Part shown: in pieces, positions 16,111 to 25,917 of the stretch
Numbering within the stretch: position 1 is the first letter of the stretch
Layout of the letters: each line of letters begins with the position of its first letter
Assembly: GCF_011516765.1 (NCBI RefSeq)
Contig: NZ_JAAABN010000010.1
Location: 1-64,000 of the forward strand
Direction of reading: 5' to 3'
Origin: Acetobacter sicerae
GTDB lineage: Bacteria; Pseudomonadota; Alphaproteobacteria; Acetobacterales; Acetobacteraceae
Length of the DNA: 64,000 nucleotides
Notes under the pieces: generated by a model
The model's input: only the letters and a program-made list of their open reading frames with translations
Told to the model about the DNA's origin: nothing
The model's database searches: none
Position numbers and translations under genes: made by a program

Positions 16111-17535
16111 TCACGAATTTAATAAATCCGTCATGCCCAGCACACGCGGAAGAGCAGCGTAGATTGCCCGTAACCCTAGGATTTCCCCGCCTTCTGGCCT
16201 TCCCCGACGCGTTGAATCATTCCACGCATAGCTGTCGATATGCGTCCAATGCACATCAGATTCAACAAAACGCTCAAGAAACAAAGCAGCGGTTATGGCT
16301 CCCGCGAAAGGTTTCGAGGTGATGTTATTGAGGTCCGCCACAGAACTCCTGAGCCAGTCGCGGTATCCATCCCACAGAGGCAGTCGCCAGAAAGGATCGG
16401 AAACGGTTTTTCCCGCTTCAAGCAGCCCCTCGACCATTGCATCATCATTTCCGAGCACAACCGGCAGATCAGGACCAAGCGCCACACGCGCCGCCCCGGT
16501 AAGAGTCGCCACATCAATAAGCGCTGTCGGATGGGCTTCACTGGCTTCGGTCAGCAGATCAGCCAGCACCAGTCGCCCTTCCGCGTCGGTATTGCCGATT
16601 TCAACGGTCAGGCCGTTTCGGGCTGTCACAACATCAAGCGGCCGCATCGCCGTACCGGAAACCGAATTCTCCACGCAGCCAAGACGTAATTCCAGTCGCA
16701 AAGGCAGATCCCGCGCCATGATCAGACGCGCCAGCGCCAGAACGGTCGCGGCCCCTCCCATATCCTTCTTCATCCGCAGCATCCCGGATGCAGGCTTGAT
16801 GTCGTAGCCGCCGCTATCGAAGCACACGCCCTTACCCACCAGAGACAGCAGCGGCGCGTCTTTCTTCGCTTTCGAGCCGGACCAGTGCGCCACCACAACA
16901 CGCGGACGGCGCTCGGACCCGTTTCCGACATGCGCGACCAGCGGATAGGCGGCTTCGAGCGATTTTCCCTTGATGACCTTCACCCTGGCGCCGAACGGTT
17001 CCAGCGCCGCCTCAGCGGCCTCGGCCAGATCTTCCGGCCCAAGCAGATTGGCGGGTGTATTGATCAGGTCGCGCCCCAGCCAGATCGACTGCGCCATTTC
17101 CAGAGCCAATGGGTCAGGCTTTTTTTCATAAAGGCGAACCTGAAGAGGCTTCGTTTCGCCAAGAGCATAGCGATAGGCGCCAAGAGCGAAGCCCAGCACG
17201 GCAATGCCCCGATCCACGTCATCCGGCAACGACAGGGTCCAGACACCCTTCGACAGACCTCTGGCCAGACCGCCGAATACGAATGGGTCGATCCTGTCGG
17301 GAGATGGCAGTCCCAGCAGCGCGGTCACCTCGCCCGATGCGGCCGGCACCAGCGTCAACTGCCCGGATGCGGCCGTGAATCCTGTATCCGCCGCAAAACG
17401 CGCTCCGGCCGCACCAACCAGAGATGTCAGTTCCTTGAGGTCGGCAGTCCGGACGCCATGCACAACGTGAACCGGCTCCCGCACGCGCCCCGTAACAAAG
17501 CATTCCATCTTTTTGGCCAATCCATCAGCACCCAT
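16111..17535 (-). CDS. Leucyl aminopeptidase family (M17) protein
   Basis: A 474-residue metallopeptidase. The catalytic domain has 'GKGVCFDSGGYDIKP' and 'RMKKDMGGAATVLALARLI' (metal-binding Lys/Asp) and the M17 signature 'NTDAEGRLVLADLLTEA'. The N-terminal domain is of the PepA type ('DRGIAVLGFALGAYRY'). The family removes N-terminal residues from peptides and usually forms hexamers; here it is more like the PepB-type paralogues than canonical PepA. The ATG at 17535 has GGAG seven bases upstream. It is divergent from the helicase gene. Confidence 0.9.
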   Translation of the reverse strand: MGADGLAKKMECFVTGRVREPVHVVHGVRTADLKELTSLVGAAGARFAADTGFTAASGQLTLVPAASGEVTALLGLPSPDRIDPFVFGGLARGLSKGVWTLSLPDDVDRGIAVLGFALGAYRYALGETKPLQVRLYEKKPDPLALEMAQSIWLGRDLINTPANLLGPEDLAEAAEAALEPFGARVKVIKGKSLEAAYPLVAHVGNGSERRPRVVVAHWSGSKAKKDAPLLSLVGKGVCFDSGGYDIKPASGMLRMKKDMGGAATVLALARLIMARDLPLRLELRLGCVENSVSGTAMRPLDVVTARNGLTVEIGNTDAEGRLVLADLLTEASEAHPTALIDVATLTGAARVALGPDLPVVLGNDDAMVEGLLEAGKTVSDPFWRLPLWDGYRDWLRSSVADLNNITSKPFAGAITAALFLERFVESDVHWTHIDSYAWNDSTRRGRPEGGEILGLRAIYAALPRVLGMTDLLNS

Positions 17536-17660
17536 CGGACATCTCCAGCTTCATGAACGATCAATGGGCGCAGGCTGCGCCCGAACATCCCCGGACGCAA
17601 CATCGCCCGCGATCACAACCGGCCCTTGCATTTCCTGTCGAGCCATCGGACCATGCCTGC

Positions 17661-20282
17661 ATGACAGGGTTCCCTACCCACCCGTTTTCACTTCGCTCGC
17701 TCCCCGCCTGCGCTCCGGCGGGCGCCGACGGTTCTTTCGCCAGATCGTCCGGTCATGCTTTTCATGGCGCGTCCGGTCGCGAGACAGACCACCATCTTCA
17801 CGCCATTCTCGGACCGACCAACACGGGCAAGACGCATTTCGCCATCGAGCGGATGCTGGCCCATCCCTCCGGCATCATCGGCTTTCCGCTCCGGCTTCTG
17901 GCACGCGAGAATTATGAGCGGCTGGTCGCCCGCAAGGGGGCTTCCCGCGTCGCGCTGATCACCGGCGAGGAGAAGATCATCCCGCCCGACGCGCGGTGGT
18001 TTTCCTGCACGGTCGAAGCCATGCCCGTCGATCGGCAGGTTTCCTTTCTCGCAATCGACGAAATCCAGCTCTGCGCCGATCCGGAACGTGGCCATATTTT
18101 CACGTCCCGCCTGCTGCATGCGCGCGGCACCGGCGAGACGCTTTTCCTCGGGGCGGAAACAATCGCCCCCCTGATGCGTCGGCTGGTGCCTGAAATCACC
18201 ATCGACACCCGCCCCCGCCTGTCGGCCCTGACCTTTACGGGTCCGGCACGACTGGAAAAACTTCCGGCACGCTCAGCCATTGTCGCTTTTTCGGCAGCCG
18301 AACTGTACGCCATTGCGGAGTTGATCCGCAGCCGACGGGGTGGATGCGCCGTGGTCATGGGGCAGATGTCGCCCCGCACGCGGAATGCGCAGGTAGAGCT
18401 CTATCAGAATCGGGAAGTCGATTACCTCGTCGCCACCGACGCTATTGGCATGGGCCTCAACATGGACATCGCCCATGTCGCCTTTGCCGGCCTTTCCAAG
18501 TTCGATGGCTCACGTCGCCGCCCTCTGACCGCTGCCGAGATTGCACAGATCGCCGGACGGGCCGGGCGTGGTGCGAAAGACGGCACGTTCGGCACAACCG
18601 GACGCTGTCCGCCGGTGCCTGATCCGATAATCGAGGCTGTTGAAAACCATCAGTTCGATCCGCTCGAACGGCTGATCTGGCGGAATGACAGACTGGATTT
18701 CTCCAGTCCCCGCGCCCTGATGGCCAGCCTGTCCGTACCGCCACCGATGCGCGGCCTACAGGCCAGCGAGCCGACCAGCGACGCCTTAATTCTCGCCACG
18801 CTGGCGCACGAACCGCAGATCATGACGGCCGCCACGGGCCGCGCCCGCACAAGACTGCTGTGGGATGTCTGCCAGATTCCCGATTTCCGCAAGATTGGCG
18901 AGCGGAGCCACGCGCAGCTTTGCAGCCGCGTGTTCAGTCTTCTGGTGGAGCAGCGTCGTCTGCCCGCGACATGGATGGAAGAACAGTTGGGACGTCTCGA
19001 TCGTGTGGACGGCGATGTCGATACGCTCATGCAGCGCCTTGCCGGTATCCGCATCTGGTCCTACATCGCCAACCGGGAAAACTGGGTCACAAATGCTCCC
19101 ATGTGGCAGGAGCGTACACGACTTGTCGAAGACAAGGTTTCGGACGCGCTGCATGAGCGTCTTACGGCCCGTTTCGTGGACAGGCGCTCGGCCCATCTGA
19201 TCCGACTGCTCGAAAATGAAAGCAACGCTCCGCTTCTCTCGGCGGTCAAAAACGACGGCGAAGTCATTGTTGAAGGGCATCCGGTCGGCAGGATGCAGGG
19301 CTTCCAGCTCCATCTTGATCCGGACCTGCCGCAATCGGACCGCGCCACCCTCGCTCGCGCCGCCCGTCGCGCTCTGAAAACCGAGATCCCCCTGCGTGTG
19401 CAGGCCTGCCAGCACGCCGATGACGCTGCGTTCGTGCTCGACCACCAGACGGGTGAAATCAGTTGGGAAGGCATCGGGATCGCCCGCCTGCGTGCGGGGC
19501 GAGACGTGCTGCACCCAACAATCATGTTGCGGGGCGACGATCTTCTGGACACCCGCCAGCGGGACACTGTCCGGGCGCGTCTGTCGGATTTTGTCTCGCG
19601 TCATATCGCCCGGGAACTGGCTCCTCTTTTCAGGGTCCACGCTCTCGCAGCCGCCAGCGCCGACACCCGCGGCGCTCTGCATGAAATGATGGAAGGGGCC
19701 GGGCAGGCCCTCGCCCGCTTTCCGCTGACAAAGCATCATCCTCTCCATCGCTTGGGAGTGCATTGCGCTCTGGGGTGGCTCTATCTGCCCGCACTACTCA
19801 AACCACGCCCCATGCGTTTCCGTGCGCTTCTGATGGCCGTGCATTCCGGTGCGGAGCCGATAGAACTGCCACCTCCTTCCGCCGTCTCGGTTCCGGCGGC
19901 TGCGTTTCCTGCCGCGCATTTTGATGCGCTTGGATGGCCTGCCTGCGGCCCAGTCCGACTCCGCCTCGACATGGTGGAGAAACTTGTCAGAACATTATCT
20001 TTCCGCACACGACAGAACAGTGTAGCGTTGCCTGAGTATTTCGCTCCCTGGCTCGGCACCAAGACGGCGGATGTGCCTGCCATACTCCGCTCTCTGGGCC
20101 TGCGGCTGGAAGCCCCTCGTCCTCTCCCGTCCAATATGGCGGGCCCCAATCCGTTCTGGATGCTCTCCAAACCCCAGAACGGTCCGAAAAAACATCACTC
20201 ACGGTCAGCAAAATCACGACGACCCGCAAAGGAAACACCCTTTGCCATCCTCTCATCCCTGCTGGCCCGCACGCCCGCCTGA
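17661..20282 (+). CDS. SUV3-like superfamily 2 helicase
   Basis: An 873-residue helicase. 'ILGPTNTGKTHFAIERML' is motif I (Walker A) and 'FLAIDEIQLCAD' is motif II (DEIQ). 'VDYLVATDAIGMGLNMDI' and 'IAQIAGRAGRG' are motifs V and VI. The layout resembles mitochondrial SUV3 and its alphaproteobacterial relatives, which unwind RNA and partner with exoribonucleases. The C-terminal half is long and ends in a basic tail (KKHHSRSAKSRRPAK). The frame is open to an ATG at 17553, but that is only 17 bp from the divergent peptidase start. I prefer the ATG at 17661, which leaves room for promoters. Confidence 0.85.
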   Translation: MTGFPTHPFSLRSLPACAPAGADGSFARSSGHAFHGASGRETDHHLHAILGPTNTGKTHFAIERMLAHPSGIIGFPLRLLARENYERLVARKGASRVALITGEEKIIPPDARWFSCTVEAMPVDRQVSFLAIDEIQLCADPERGHIFTSRLLHARGTGETLFLGAETIAPLMRRLVPEITIDTRPRLSALTFTGPARLEKLPARSAIVAFSAAELYAIAELIRSRRGGCAVVMGQMSPRTRNAQVELYQNREVDYLVATDAIGMGLNMDIAHVAFAGLSKFDGSRRRPLTAAEIAQIAGRAGRGAKDGTFGTTGRCPPVPDPIIEAVENHQFDPLERLIWRNDRLDFSSPRALMASLSVPPPMRGLQASEPTSDALILATLAHEPQIMTAATGRARTRLLWDVCQIPDFRKIGERSHAQLCSRVFSLLVEQRRLPATWMEEQLGRLDRVDGDVDTLMQRLAGIRIWSYIANRENWVTNAPMWQERTRLVEDKVSDALHERLTARFVDRRSAHLIRLLENESNAPLLSAVKNDGEVIVEGHPVGRMQGFQLHLDPDLPQSDRATLARAARRALKTEIPLRVQACQHADDAAFVLDHQTGEISWEGIGIARLRAGRDVLHPTIMLRGDDLLDTRQRDTVRARLSDFVSRHIARELAPLFRVHALAAASADTRGALHEMMEGAGQALARFPLTKHHPLHRLGVHCALGWLYLPALLKPRPMRFRALLMAVHSGAEPIELPPPSAVSVPAAAFPAAHFDALGWPACGPVRLRLDMVEKLVRTLSFRTRQNSVALPEYFAPWLGTKTADVPAILRSLGLRLEAPRPLPSNMAGPNPFWMLSKPQNGPKKHHSRSAKSRRPAKETPFAILSSLLARTPA

Positions 20283-20465
20283 ATCTCTTTCACGCAGCCG
20301 TGCATATGGGCCATTCGGCAACACCCGTGCGTTTTCCGCACCAATGGCTTGCTTCTGTAGGAAATCCGCCGCATAGGTGCGCCTCGATATGCGGGCTGAG
20401 TTCCGACCGTCCGTTCACACCCGGCTTTGACGCCAGTGTCAGGCCCCTGATAATCGGAGATGACG

Positions 20466-20798
20466 ATGACCTACGTGGTCACTGAAAACTGCATTCGCTG
20501 CAAGTTCATGGATTGCGTGGAAGTCTGCCCGGTAGACTGCTTCTACGCTGGCGAGAATTTTCTCGTCATTAATCCTGATGAATGCATCGATTGTGGTGTT
20601 TGCGAACCGGAATGCCCGGCCGAAGCCATTTTCCCTGACAGTGATGATCGCGCCACGTCCTGGGCTGAGATCAACACGAAATATGCAGCACTCTGGCCGA
20701 ACATCACCCGCAAAGGCACAGCACCTGCGGATGCGGAAGAGTGGAAAGACAAGCCGAACAAAAGAGAGCTTCTCTCTCCGGAGCCTCAGAAAGACTGA
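20466..20798 (+). CDS. fdxA: 7Fe-type ferredoxin (FdxA)
   Basis: A 110-residue ferredoxin with two cluster-binding regions: '[17 protein letters not shown]' and '[12 protein letters not shown]'. The pattern and length match the FdxA family found across Alphaproteobacteria (one 3Fe-4S and one 4Fe-4S cluster). It acts as a small cytoplasmic electron carrier; its partners are not shown here. GGAG (20456-20459) gives a six-base spacing to the ATG at 20466; the ATG at 20460 would have no spacer. A clear terminator follows. Confidence 0.93.
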   Translation: MTYVVTENCIRCKFMDCVEVCPVDCFYAGENFLVINPDECIDCGVCEPECPAEAIFPDSDDRATSWAEINTKYAALWPNITRKGTAPADAEEWKDKPNKRELLSPEPQKD

Positions 20799-20823
20799 GC
20801 AGACATTTTTCCGTGTCTGGACA

Positions 20824-20853
20824 AAGCCTGCCTGTAAAAGGGCAGGCTTTTTT
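20824..20853 (+). terminator. Rho-independent terminator of fdxA
   Basis: AAGCCTGCC and GGCAGGCTT pair perfectly around an eight-base loop and are followed by a run of T, 26 bp after the fdxA stop codon. Confidence 0.9.
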
Positions 20854-20946
20854 TATGGGCTGCCGGGTTCAGGGGAGGAGAAAGACGCCACTCCTGCCCA
20901 CTGGATGGGACCAAACAGGGGACGGTTTACCCATACAGAAATATTG

Positions 20947-20980
20947 GCCTTTCCGGGCTTTGTCCCGAACCCCACAAAGG
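20947..20980 (-). repeat. Small palindromic intergenic repeat, copy 2
   Basis: On the minus strand this reads TTGTGGGGTTCGGGACAAAG followed by CCCGGAAAGGC. It matches copy 1 at 15391-15420 with two substitutions over 24 bases and one inserted G. The TTCGGG/CCCG(G)AA stem is retained. Confidence 0.55.
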
Positions 20981-21148
20981 GCCTCACTCCCTTTGATCCC
21001 GGTTTATTAAAATTAACCGGGAAAGAGGAGAAGTGCTTCTGTTTGCTGTTGGCTTAATGAGCATCTGGTCGCCAACGTGTTTGCTGGCTGCCAAGCCGCA
21101 GTTTGACTCTTCTTTCAGATCCTGAAATCTGAAATGGAGGACATCTCC

Positions 21149-21445
21149 TCATTCCGGAGATCTTTGGTCATCAGTCGTGTTTCCCCAGCGCCAGCGCCAG
21201 TCTCCATCCGTCCGAGCCTTGCAGATCAGAACAAACGAAACGATTGCGATCCCATCGACAAGCATGACAAGGCCTTCGGCCAGCAATGGTCGAGACACGT
21301 CAATCCAGGGAACGACCAGAGTCGGAATCAGCGTTACTCCTAAAAAGAGTATCCACAGACTCCATCCCTGCCAGCTGATGGGCCGCCCGGCACCATATCC
21401 ATAACGTCTGACAGCGAACCAGGCCTGAGAAGAGTGTCTGCCCAT
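21149..21445 (-). CDS. Small two-helix membrane protein
   Basis: A 98-residue protein with two hydrophobic segments, about residues 28-48 (SLWILFLGVTLIPTLVVPW) and 55-75 (LAEGLVMLVDGIAIVSFVLI), a tyrosine/arginine-rich N-terminus (RRYGYGAGRP) and a Trp/Arg/Asp-rich C-terminus. It lies downstream of the cyo operon on the same strand, but a terminator separates them, so it is probably transcribed independently. Composition and reading frame look coding. I do not recognise the family. Confidence 0.6.
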   Translation of the reverse strand: MGRHSSQAWFAVRRYGYGAGRPISWQGWSLWILFLGVTLIPTLVVPWIDVSRPLLAEGLVMLVDGIAIVSFVLICKARTDGDWRWRWGNTTDDQRSPE

Positions 21446-21506
21446 CGGCCTATTCCCATTTCTGTCGATCCGCTATCACTGACAATCTGATTGCAGCATG
21501 TCAAAA

Positions 21507-21541
21507 AAAAAGCCCCACCCGAATTAACGGGCAGGGCTTTT
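21507..21541 (-). terminator. Terminator at the end of the cyo operon
   Basis: On the minus strand AAGCCCTGCCCG and CGGGTGGGGCTT pair with two mismatches around AATTAA-type loop bases and are followed by a long T-run, about 45 bp after the cyoD stop codon. Confidence 0.8.
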
Positions 21542-21586
21542 CCAGACCATGCGTCCGGCCGCCGCAGCGACCGGACTGACAATCTT

Positions 21587-21922
21587 TTAGCGCGACATCA
21601 TATGTGCGGCCGTGTTGTCCATGATGAACATCGTACCGACAAAGAAGATCGCAACAAAACCAAGGGTAAACAGGAAGACCTTGTTATCCCAGGCCTGCTC
21701 GGCTGTTGTGCTCATGTGCAGGAAGAAAATCAGATGAACGACCACCTGAATCGCTGCCAGCACGGTAATGGCCATCAGCGTCGCGGATGGTGAGAGGCTA
21801 TGCCCCATCACCACGATGAACGCTGCGGCTGTCAGGATAACGGCAAGAACAAACCCGATGATATACGAGGTTGCGTTACCGTGGCTCGAGCCCCCATGGG
21901 CTGCTGAATGGTCGTTACTCAT
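21587..21922 (-). CDS. cyoD: Ubiquinol oxidase subunit IV
   Basis: A 111-residue membrane protein with three hydrophobic segments ('SYIIGFVLAVILTAAAFIVV', 'LMAITVLAAIQVVVHLIFFL', 'LFTLGFVAIFFVGTMFIM'). This is the standard layout of CyoD, the small subunit that assists assembly of the copper/heme centre of bo3-type oxidases. The start at 21922 (MSNDHSAAHGG) overlaps the last base of the cyoC stop (TGATG). The frame extends to 21967, but that lies inside cyoC. Confidence 0.93.
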   Translation of the reverse strand: MSNDHSAAHGGSSHGNATSYIIGFVLAVILTAAAFIVVMGHSLSPSATLMAITVLAAIQVVVHLIFFLHMSTTAEQAWDNKVFLFTLGFVAIFFVGTMFIMDNTAAHMMSR

Positions 21923-22527
21923 CAGATCATGCTCGCCAGATAGACATAGGTGAACACGCAGATCCACACGATGTCGAGGAAGTGCCAGAACAGACTCAGC
22001 ATGGTGAGCTTGTTCATCATACGCTCATTGATCGCGCTCACGCCGGACAGCTGGATGATCATGACGACCAGCCAGATCAGACCACAGCTCACGTGGAGAC
22101 CGTGAGTCGAAACCAGGGTGAAGAACGCCGACAGGAACGCACTGCGATCCGGACCAGCGCCATCAGCGATCATATGAGCGAATTCCCTGACTTCAAGGAA
22201 CACAAACCCAAGACCAAGGAGGAAGGTCACGGCCAGCCACATCTGGACAGATTTGATCTGACCCTTGTGGGCCGCGATCATGCCGAAACCATAGGTGATG
22301 CTCGAGATCAGGAGGAGCGCTGTTTCCAGCGCAAGCCCCGAAATTTCGAACAACTCCTTGCCTGTCGGTCCACCGGCATACTGGTTCCGGAGGACTGCAA
22401 AGACGGCGAACAGCGATCCGAAAATGATGCAGTCCGTCATCAGATACACCCAGAACCCGAACACCGTCGGAAGTTCGTGGTGTTCGTGCTCTGCGTGCGC
22501 GTCAGAGAGAGTTGTATCGTGCGCCAT
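21922..22527 (-). CDS. cyoC: Ubiquinol oxidase subunit III
   Basis: A 201-residue heme-copper oxidase subunit III with five hydrophobic helices, as in bo3 oxidases. Typical stretches are 'FGFWVYLMTDCIIFGSLFAV', 'LLISSITYGFGM' and 'STHGLHVSCGLIWLVVMI'. It stabilises subunit I in the inner membrane. It begins in a TAATG overlap with the cyoB stop and ends overlapping cyoD, so the four genes are tightly coupled. Confidence 0.95.
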   Translation of the reverse strand: MAHDTTLSDAHAEHEHHELPTVFGFWVYLMTDCIIFGSLFAVFAVLRNQYAGGPTGKELFEISGLALETALLLISSITYGFGMIAAHKGQIKSVQMWLAVTFLLGLGFVFLEVREFAHMIADGAGPDRSAFLSAFFTLVSTHGLHVSCGLIWLVVMIIQLSGVSAINERMMNKLTMLSLFWHFLDIVWICVFTYVYLASMI

Positions 22528-24518
22528 TACTCAGCCGCCTGTGCCATAAGTTTGCGGGAGTGCTCGTTCTCGATCCGGGCAACTTCCTCGGCGGGGATGT
22601 AGTAATCAACATCCTGGTTCGCACTGCGTGCGATAACCGTCGCGAAAACACCCACAAGTCCGATCGCAGCCAGCCACCAGATGTACCAGATTGCAGCGAA
22701 ACCAAGCACGAAGCTGAACGCACCGACCAGGAAACCGGCCGCCGTGTTCTTCGGCATGTGAATCGGCTGGTAAGGTCCACCTGCCTGACGGGTGTCGATA
22801 CCGTTTTCCTTGTCGTGCATGAACGCATCGAATTCATGAACGTGCGGAACGATAGCGAAGTTGTACGGCGGCGGCGGTGAAGACGTCGACCATTCAAGCG
22901 AACGACCATTCCACGGATCACCGGTCACATCACGGTTTTCAGCAAGGTTCATGTCACGGATCGAGACATAAAGCTGCGTGACCTGACAGACGATACCGAA
23001 CAGGATCATCACGGCGCCGATTTCAGCAATCAGAAGCCAGGGATGCCATGCCGGGTTGCTGTAGTGGTTCAGACGACGCGTCATGCCTTCGAAGCCGAGG
23101 ACATAAAGCGGAACGAACGCAAAGTAGAAGCCGACAAACCAGCACCAGAACGCCCGCTTGCCCCAGGTTTCGTTCAGCTTGAAGCCGAAGACCTTCGGGA
23201 ACCAGAAGTTCATGCCGCAGATATAGCCGAAATACACACCGCCGATGATGACGTTATGGAAGTGGGCGATGAGGAAGAGACTGTTGTGAAGAACAAAGTC
23301 AGCAGCCGGGATCGCCATCATCACGCCGGTCATGCCGCCGATGGTGAAGGTGATCATGAAGCCGACAGCCCAGTACATCGTGGCGTGAAATTCAACGCGC
23401 CCCTTGTACATGGTGAACAGCCAGTTGAAGAGCTTAACGCCCGTCGGGATGGAGATGATCATCGTCGCGATACCGAAGAACGCGTTGACGTCAGCACCTG
23501 CACCCATGGTGAAGAAGTGATGAACCCAGACGACGAACGACAGCACCATGATGGCGCAGGTCGCATAAACCATCGTCGCATAACCGAAGATCGGCTTCTG
23601 GGAAAATGCCGGAACGACTTCAGAAAACACGCCGAACGCCGGGATAACGAGAATGTAGACTTCCGGATGACCCCACGTCCAGATCAGGCTGAGGTAGAGC
23701 ATCTGGTTGCCGCCACCATCATTCGTGAAGAAGTGCATCCCGAAATAACGGTCAAGGCCAAGAAGAGCGATAGCCACGGTCAGAACCGGGAAGGCGATCA
23801 TGATCAGCACGGAGGCGCAGAAAGCCGTCCATGTGAACACAGGGATCTTCATCCAGGTCATGCCGGGAGCACGCATCTTGACGATGGTGACAAAGAAGTT
23901 GACGCCGGTCAGCAGCGTGCCGACACCCGAAATCTGAACTGCCCAGATATAGTAGTCGACACCGACACCGGGGCTGAACTGGTTTTCGGACAGCGGCGGA
24001 TAAGCCAGCCAGCCGCACTGAGAGAACTCACCGATGAACAGTGAGACGTTGATCAGCGCGAAGGCGACTGCCGTCATCCAGAAGCTCAGGTTGTTCAGGA
24101 ACGGGAAAGCAACGTCGCGCGCACCGATCTGAAGCGGCACCACGAAGTTGAACAGAGCCGTCATGAACGCCATCGCCATGAAGAAGATCATGATCGTGCC
24201 ATGGGCCGAAAAGATCTGGTCATAGTGATGTGGCGGCAGATAGCCGGGGTTACCCGCGTAGGCCAGCGCAAGCTGGGTACGCATCATGATGGCGTCGGCA
24301 AAACCGCGCACAAGAGCAAGCAGAGCGACGACGACATACATCACCGCCAGACGCTTATGGTCAACGGAAGTCAGCCACTCTTTCCAGAGATAGCCCCACT
24401 TGCCGAAATACGTAATCAGGCCGAGAACGGCGATACCAGCTATCGCGACGCCGAGGAACGTGCCGACAAGGATCGGCACATCCAACGGGATATCCGCGAA
24501 CGATAATCTCCCTAGCAT
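22527..24518 (-). CDS. cyoB: Ubiquinol oxidase subunit I (heme-copper catalytic subunit)
   Basis: A 663-residue subunit carrying the low-spin heme and the heme-Cu(B) centre that reduces O2 to water while pumping protons. Visible ligands are the helix II histidine in '[14 protein letters not shown]', the Cu(B) motif '[17 protein letters not shown]' with the conserved His-Tyr, the pair in '[11 protein letters not shown]', and the helix X histidines in '[11 protein letters not shown]'. The length fits the quinol oxidases with 15 helices. In acetic acid bacteria related operons are named cyo or cya according to heme type, which the sequence alone does not settle. Confidence 0.96.
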   Translation of the reverse strand: MLGRLSFADIPLDVPILVGTFLGVAIAGIAVLGLITYFGKWGYLWKEWLTSVDHKRLAVMYVVVALLALVRGFADAIMMRTQLALAYAGNPGYLPPHHYDQIFSAHGTIMIFFMAMAFMTALFNFVVPLQIGARDVAFPFLNNLSFWMTAVAFALINVSLFIGEFSQCGWLAYPPLSENQFSPGVGVDYYIWAVQISGVGTLLTGVNFFVTIVKMRAPGMTWMKIPVFTWTAFCASVLIMIAFPVLTVAIALLGLDRYFGMHFFTNDGGGNQMLYLSLIWTWGHPEVYILVIPAFGVFSEVVPAFSQKPIFGYATMVYATCAIMVLSFVVWVHHFFTMGAGADVNAFFGIATMIISIPTGVKLFNWLFTMYKGRVEFHATMYWAVGFMITFTIGGMTGVMMAIPAADFVLHNSLFLIAHFHNVIIGGVYFGYICGMNFWFPKVFGFKLNETWGKRAFWCWFVGFYFAFVPLYVLGFEGMTRRLNHYSNPAWHPWLLIAEIGAVMILFGIVCQVTQLYVSIRDMNLAENRDVTGDPWNGRSLEWSTSSPPPPYNFAIVPHVHEFDAFMHDKENGIDTRQAGGPYQPIHMPKNTAAGFLVGAFSFVLGFAAIWYIWWLAAIGLVGVFATVIARSANQDVDYYIPAEEVARIENEHSRKLMAQAAE

Positions 24519-24525
24519 TTTGATC

Positions 24526-25449
24526 CTACTCCTTCATGTTCATGTCGGACATCGCGGACTGAACGTGGATCATTTTGCCCGTGCTCTTGTCCATGACCAT
24601 GCCGTTATTGTACTTCGCCACGATCTGGTCGAAGAGGTTCGGCTCGACATGAGAATAGTATTTGACCGGCTCGGCCTCGCTTGGAGCAGCAAGACGCGGG
24701 TAGGTCTGGTCATCCAGCTGATCGGATGAAGAACGTACCTTCTCGACCCATGCTGCATACTGATCCTGCGGCATTGCGAGTGTACGGAACTCCATGTCGG
24801 AGAAGCCGCGACCACTGTAGTTGGCGGACTCACCGAGGTAGTCGCCAGCTTCCGTCGCCATCAGATGAAGCTGCGTCTGCATGCCCGCCATGGCGTAAAT
24901 CATGGAACCAAGACGCGGAATGAAGAACGAGTTCATCACGGCATCGGACGTGATGACGAAGTGAACTGGTGTGTTCACCGGAATTGCCAGCTGGTTGACT
25001 GTGGCAATGCCTTCATTCGGATAGATGAAGAGCCATTTCCAGTCCAGGGCAACAACTTCAACCTCGAGAGGCTTCGTCGTCGCTTCTGCGTCCAGCGGAC
25101 GATACGGATCCAGCGAGTGGCAGGTCTGATAGGTGATGACTGCCAGATAAATGATGATCAGGGTCGGAATGCCCCAGATCGCCGCCTCGATCTTGTTCGA
25201 GTGGCACCATTTCGGAAGATACTCGGCGTCCGTGTTGGACTCCCGGTACTTCCAGGCAAAATAGCATGCCATGATGATTGTCGGGACAACCACAATGAGC
25301 ATTGCGACCGTCGACTCAACGATCAAGGTTTTCAGTTGGTCTCCCACTGGCCCCTTGGGGTCCAGGATGTCCCAGTCACATCCCGCCAGTGGAAGCACCG
25401 AAGCGAGACCAGCCAGTCTGGCTGCTCCCTTCAGGTACTTGTTTCTCAT
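24526..25449 (-). CDS. cyoA: Ubiquinol oxidase subunit II (lipoprotein)
   Basis: A 307-residue precursor. The lipoprotein signal ends in 'LPLAGC', so Cys24 should be lipid-modified. Two helices follow ('[20 protein letters not shown]' and '[18 protein letters not shown]'), then a periplasmic cupredoxin domain ('[20 protein letters not shown]', '[20 protein letters not shown]'). The Cu(A) ligands of cytochrome c oxidases are absent, as expected of a quinol oxidase. The ATG at 25449 has GAGGG nine bases upstream; an open frame to 25551 has no lipobox-compatible start. It is the first gene of the operon. Confidence 0.95.
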   Translation of the reverse strand: MRNKYLKGAARLAGLASVLPLAGCDWDILDPKGPVGDQLKTLIVESTVAMLIVVVPTIIMACYFAWKYRESNTDAEYLPKWCHSNKIEAAIWGIPTLIIIYLAVITYQTCHSLDPYRPLDAEATTKPLEVEVVALDWKWLFIYPNEGIATVNQLAIPVNTPVHFVITSDAVMNSFFIPRLGSMIYAMAGMQTQLHLMATEAGDYLGESANYSGRGFSDMEFRTLAMPQDQYAAWVEKVRSSSDQLDDQTYPRLAAPSEAEPVKYYSHVEPNLFDQIVAKYNNGMVMDKSTGKMIHVQSAMSDMNMKE

Positions 25450-25853
25450 CGTACGTCCCTCGATTCTGACATACTTGTAGGTCTCTCTCCAACAAGGTCG
25501 TTCCGGATCACACCTGCCCACAGGCACAGATCGCTTCCGTCCACGTTGCATTACAACGATTCAATAATCCCACAATTTAGTTATCACAATGCACCATACG
25601 CCTTTCCGTTCCGCTGTTTCCTGCCAAAAGCAGGCCAGATCACCCCAAAGCTGACATCACGTAATATTTCAATATATTTCATTAAGGTGGTGTCAGATCA
25701 ATTTACCGCAACAAACCCGACCTTTCTCTCTTTCCCATCGCTTCACAGAATTGCCATTCTTCTCAAAATTTTTCGAATAAGTGTTATTTTTTTGGATATG
25801 CCATGCATCACACGGGGGGGACACGCTCACTGAACGCGGACATTCCACGAGTC
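25450..25853. other. cyo operon promoter region, AT-rich
   Basis: About 400 bp between cyoA and the terminator of the Bax-inhibitor gene, both on the minus strand. It is clearly richer in A/T than its flanks, particularly 25650-25800, and should contain the cyo promoter. I could not single out a convincing -35/-10 pair or an Fnr/Arc-type site, and I see no coding frame. Confidence 0.4.
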
Positions 25854-25884
25854 AAAAAAAGCCCCGACCTCATGAGGCCGGGGC
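25854..25884 (-). terminator. Terminator of the Bax inhibitor-1 gene
   Basis: On the minus strand GCCCCGGCCTCATGAGGTCG and GGGC form a long stem (one A-C mismatch) around a CATG turn, followed by seven T. It lies about 35 bp after the stop of the gene at 25918. Confidence 0.88.
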
Positions 25885-25917
25885 AGAGTCGCGCCAATCA
25901 GAAGAAGCGAGACAGCC

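Larger units (their letters stand above)
20799..21148. other. Intergenic region with terminator, repeat copy and hairpin
   Basis: About 350 bp between fdxA and a convergent small gene. It holds the fdxA terminator, the second copy of the palindromic repeat (20947-20980), and a hairpin with stems CCCGGTT (20998-21004) and AACCGGG (21015-21021) that has no T-tract. No coding frame here looks real. Confidence 0.55.

Noticed and set aside
23043-24044. Plus-strand open frame (333 codons) opposite cyoB
   Set aside because: Antisense to the heme-copper subunit, composed largely of charged residues, and without a start signal.
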